Source of the DNA: Odiellus spinosus
Taxonomy: Eukaryota; Arthropoda; Arachnida; Opiliones; Phalangiidae
NCBI GenBank assembly: GCA_963920705.1
Contig: OY987229.1
Coordinates: forward strand, 20,961,728 to 21,025,727
Length of the DNA: 64,000 bases
Direction: 5' to 3'
Below are positions 62,110 through 64,000 of the stretch, piece by piece. Position 1 is the stretch's first letter. The number at the start of each line of letters is the position of its first letter. A program made the position numbers and the translations under genes. The notes below the pieces were generated by a model. The model had not been told where the DNA came from. It made no database searches and saw only the letters and a list, made by a program, of their open reading frames with translations.

Positions 62110-62345
62110 GCCCATAGCCTCCCACGATTACTCCTGGAAATAACCACCTTCGACAGCTCCTGGAAATAACCACCTTTGACCCCTCTTGGAAATAACTGCC
62201 CTCGACCTCTACAGGGTCTGTCTTGGGCATGACCTTCTTATGCCCCTCCTGGACATAACCTTCCTCCACCCCTTTCAAGCCAAAAACTTGAAAGCATAAC
62301 TGCCATGGACCTTTCCTAACTATGACCTCCCTCGACCTCTCCCTT
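62110..62345. repeat. Degenerate short repeat (ctcctggaaataaccaccttcgac type)
   Basis: Eight or so diverged copies of tcctggaaataaccacc and cctcgacc-type units. ORFs on the minus strand here come from the repeat. Confidence 0.65.
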
Positions 62346-63308
62346 GAATTTTTGCGAGAAAGTTGGATCTTTCTACAATTTAAAATCTGAACGCGTTCAC
62401 GCACTGCCATTTAGTTCTTTCGCGACTTAGCGCGTATTACGGAAGACAATATACGCTCTCCCAGTCTCGCGTAGTTGGAATAGGTTGAAATTAGATTTCG
62501 GGGGTGGGCGTGGGAGATATCGAGAGAGAGTGAAGATCGGAATAGTCTCTGGAAGACGAGGCTAATTGGTAACATTTGCAACAAGAGCGTACAAGGCCTA
62601 GGGGTGGGTGAGGAGGTTGAACGCGTGCCTCGCATTCGGAACGTTTAGATTTGCCCGGGAATTGAGAAGTTTAGATGCCATGCGCGCATTCCAAATTGAT
62701 TTTAAGGAAATTTAACGCCTGGCCGATTAGGCGCTGAGGTGATTCGGCTTTTCAGGGGACGTGACGCTCCAGAAAATGAATGATTAACGGTTGACCGCCT
62801 TGATCCCTCAGATTCTGGAAACCCTTTCTCCAATTTCATAGTTCCCCCCCTCAATTTATATATTTAGAGTATATAAAGCTTTTCTTATCATCTTACAAGC
62901 TTTTGACCTCGAAGTTAACAAAGGAAAACGCGGACCCTCTTTCGAATCTGTTCAAATTTATTGTTATTTAAAACATATAGAACGAATTGGATTTCGTTTC
63001 GTCTAATTACTCTAAAGCTACGATCACACTGACATTTCTTAATCGATTTGAAATGGTAAAATCAAACCGATATTCGAATCGCCAGGAATCGTTTTAAACG
63101 TCACGTTATTATCTATATAAATCGATATATCGTAGCTTCATCTATCCGTTGTTGAAACCGAATCGGTACGAAACTGGTTCCCGAAGCAGTTTCGAGAAAT
63201 CGAATCAAATCGATTCGAGAAAAGACTGTTTCCCGTTCACACGACTCTAGCGAAACGTTTAGAAACGGTTTAAATCGATTCCAAGGCCTAGTATTAACGC
63301 GGCTTATA

Positions 63309-63795
63309 CCCTCTTCAGACGATCATAAAATAAGCAGAGTTCGGTTTATTTTAAGCCAAAATAAACTGAAGTTTAAACTGGTTTAAAAGCTTACGACCTA
63401 TGTTTTCAGACGAGAAACAAAACAAACTGAAATTTAATAGCAATATGTTTCCCGCCAAAAATATGGGATTTGATTTTTTGAAAGTAAATTACCTTTGAGA
63501 TTTATTTTCCAATATTTTCAACCTTTATTTCATAATCAGTTCGTTCACAATCATTTTTTAAAAGCGGAGAAAAGGTTGAGGCGGAGAAATTAAGCCGCGC
63601 GCGCGGGAAGAGCTAAGCCTAATTTGACATAATTAGGCTTAGCTTTTCCCGCGCGCGGATGGCGTTGGTTTATTTTTTAACCGCGGTTTCGGTTTGAATC
63701 TGGATTTTAAATTTACACCGTCTGAAACACTAACCCTGGTTTAAAAATGAACTTTGGTTTACTAAACCCAGTTTTATAGGCTCGTCTGAAGAGGG
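63309..63795. mobile_element. Element Q, TA-flanked inverted repeat with GC-rich hairpin
   Basis: 487 bp, ends CCCTCTTCAGACGA and TCGTCTGAAGAGGG, flanked by TA. Arms also pair imperfectly inside (aaactggtttaaaa / tttaaaaatgaac region). Near the centre-right, 63593-63657 is a palindrome of ccgcgcgcgcggga and agctaagcctaatt sequence. Confidence 0.68.
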
Positions 63796-63797
63796 TA

Positions 63798-64000
63798 TTA
63801 CACATATTCCGGCGTACATATAAAAATATAACCTCAGGGTGCCCTAAACCTCTATCTATCGTGTCCCTACGCCCTGTTTCTCTGTATGTAATATCCAAAT
63901 TAGTCTAAAAAATCCTAATTTTTTTAGTATTTTATTTTTGTAACAACTTGCACGTGTAATTACGTTAAATCTTATACGTCATTTACGGACGTATTGTAAA
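63798..64000. other. Window end, nothing recognised
   Basis: No features beyond short open frames. Confidence 0.5.

Larger units (their letters stand above)
57643..63306. other. No gene outside listed elements
   Basis: A short palindrome, gcgacaaagcgc facing gcgctttgtcgc, lies at 61360-61415. Open frames at 61675-62635 (-) are unsupported. 63000-63300 is rich in gaatcgattt-type words without clear structure. Confidence 0.5.

Overview
This is a eukaryotic, AT-rich, repeat-dense nuclear window, most likely from an arthropod. Genes have introns with GT/AG boundaries. An interstitial TTAGG-type array (the arthropod telomere motif) sits in an intron, and much of the sequence is short inverted-repeat transposons and minisatellites. 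I cannot name the species. There are no rRNA or tRNA genes, CRISPR arrays or bacterial operons that I can support.

Only four gene models are well supported, all between 30.5 and 47 kb. Three are paralogous three-exon genes for type II membrane glycosyltransferases of the alpha-1,4-galactosyltransferase (Gb3 synthase, GT32) type: 30573-33924 (+, 342 aa), 34625-36814 (+, 359 aa) and 40079-41762 (-, 357 aa). Each has a short first exon encoding only the membrane anchor, a second exon with the nucleotide-sugar/metal site (GGIY-DLD) and a third exon with the acceptor domain. The splice phases are identical and exon 3 is 505 nt in all three. The decayed promoter and start of a fourth copy lie at about 36929-37127. 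The fourth intact gene (45925-46963, -, 300 aa) encodes a single-pass membrane protein with a ricin-type beta-trefoil lectin-like ectodomain. A glycan-making cluster therefore sits beside a probable glycan-binding membrane protein.

The rest is mobile and tandem DNA. At least seven unrelated non-autonomous families (called A, B, C, G, L, M and O here) have ends in CA...TG and make exact 7-bp target duplications (24 exact cases, 22 distinct 7-mers); family I fits with one mismatch. The target 7-mers follow a palindromic pattern, RTNNNAY. Twice, both times in introns of the first glycosyltransferase gene, a second element entered the target duplication of the first and left three copies of the same 7-mer. 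Other elements use TTAA (D, R, P), TA (F, Q) or 9-bp (E) targets. No transposase gene is present.

Layout: 0-13 kb, sparse sequence with a 24-bp array and elements A, C, E, F, G, L; 13.3-14.4 kb, 173-bp satellite; 15-29 kb, mainly minisatellites with a 'cagggaat' core (periods 23, 31 and 40 bp) plus a 30-bp array; 30-42 kb, glycosyltransferase cluster with element-filled introns; 45-48 kb, lectin-like gene and an upstream triplicated repeat; 48-64 kb, MITE-rich DNA without recognisable genes.
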